NCBI GenBank assembly: GCA_026786085.1
Contig: JAJAYT010000233.1
Location: 1-35,995, forward strand
Direction: 5' to 3'
DNA: 35,995 nucleotides
From: Microcoleus sp. CAN_BIN18
GTDB taxonomy: Bacteria > Cyanobacteriota > Cyanobacteriia > Cyanobacteriales > Microcoleaceae
A model generated the notes under the pieces. It did no database searches and was not told the origin of the DNA. It was given only the letters and a program-made list of their open reading frames with translations. Position numbers and translations under genes: made by a program. The stretch's first letter is position 1. Each line of letters opens with the position of its first letter. Shown one piece after another: positions 35,917 to 35,995 of the stretch.

Positions 35917-35930
35917 AGATATAACGAGAA

Positions 35931-35970
35931 ATTACACATTACTCATTACCCATTACTCATTACTCATTAG
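35931..35970. repeat. Heptamer tandem repeat (STRR), unit CATTACT
   Basis: CATTACT CATTACC CATTACT CATTACT CATTAG read directly. Confidence 0.85.
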
Positions 35971-35995
35971 CTTATTTGCGATCGCAACTTCCCGG

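Noticed and set aside
1-35995. tRNA or rRNA genes
   Set aside because: No recognisable tRNA cloverleaf motifs or rRNA conserved segments noticed by eye; a tRNAscan/Rfam search would be decisive.

Overview
Cyanobacterial chromosomal window. HIP1-type GCGATCGC octamers, heptamer STRR repeats and Ycf35/Ycf46/XisH/XisI/NAT-type genes point to a filamentous Oscillatoriales/Microcoleus-like organism; this taxonomic call is an inference. Left part (379-8231): an exopolysaccharide gene run on + with five glycosyltransferases and two tandem LbH acetyltransferases. Middle: a minus-strand RHH protein - ycf46 - ycf35 group; a GHMP sugar kinase fused to a GalU-like nucleotidyltransferase; Dps; a 1007-aa TPR-OGT(GT41)-TIGR03032 fusion; a Uma2 protein; a frameshifted DUF4347/FG-GAP/Ig/RTX secreted giant; two more GT2 genes; and a UDP-galactopyranose-mutase-like flavoprotein. 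Right part: a toxin-antitoxin island (MNT/HEPN pair, orphan DUF1778 antitoxin, antitoxin plus frameshifted RelE-like toxin), then a branched-chain/neutral amino acid ABC transporter operon (SBP, LivH, LivM, LivG, LivF) interrupted by xisH-xisI and a Uma2 gene. Intergenic regions carry several families of palindromic or MITE-like repeats. The strongest candidates for new biology are the kinase-nucleotidyltransferase fusion, the OGT-TIGR03032 fusion, and the DUF4347 head domain with clan-CD-protease-like motifs. None is proven novel without database searches.
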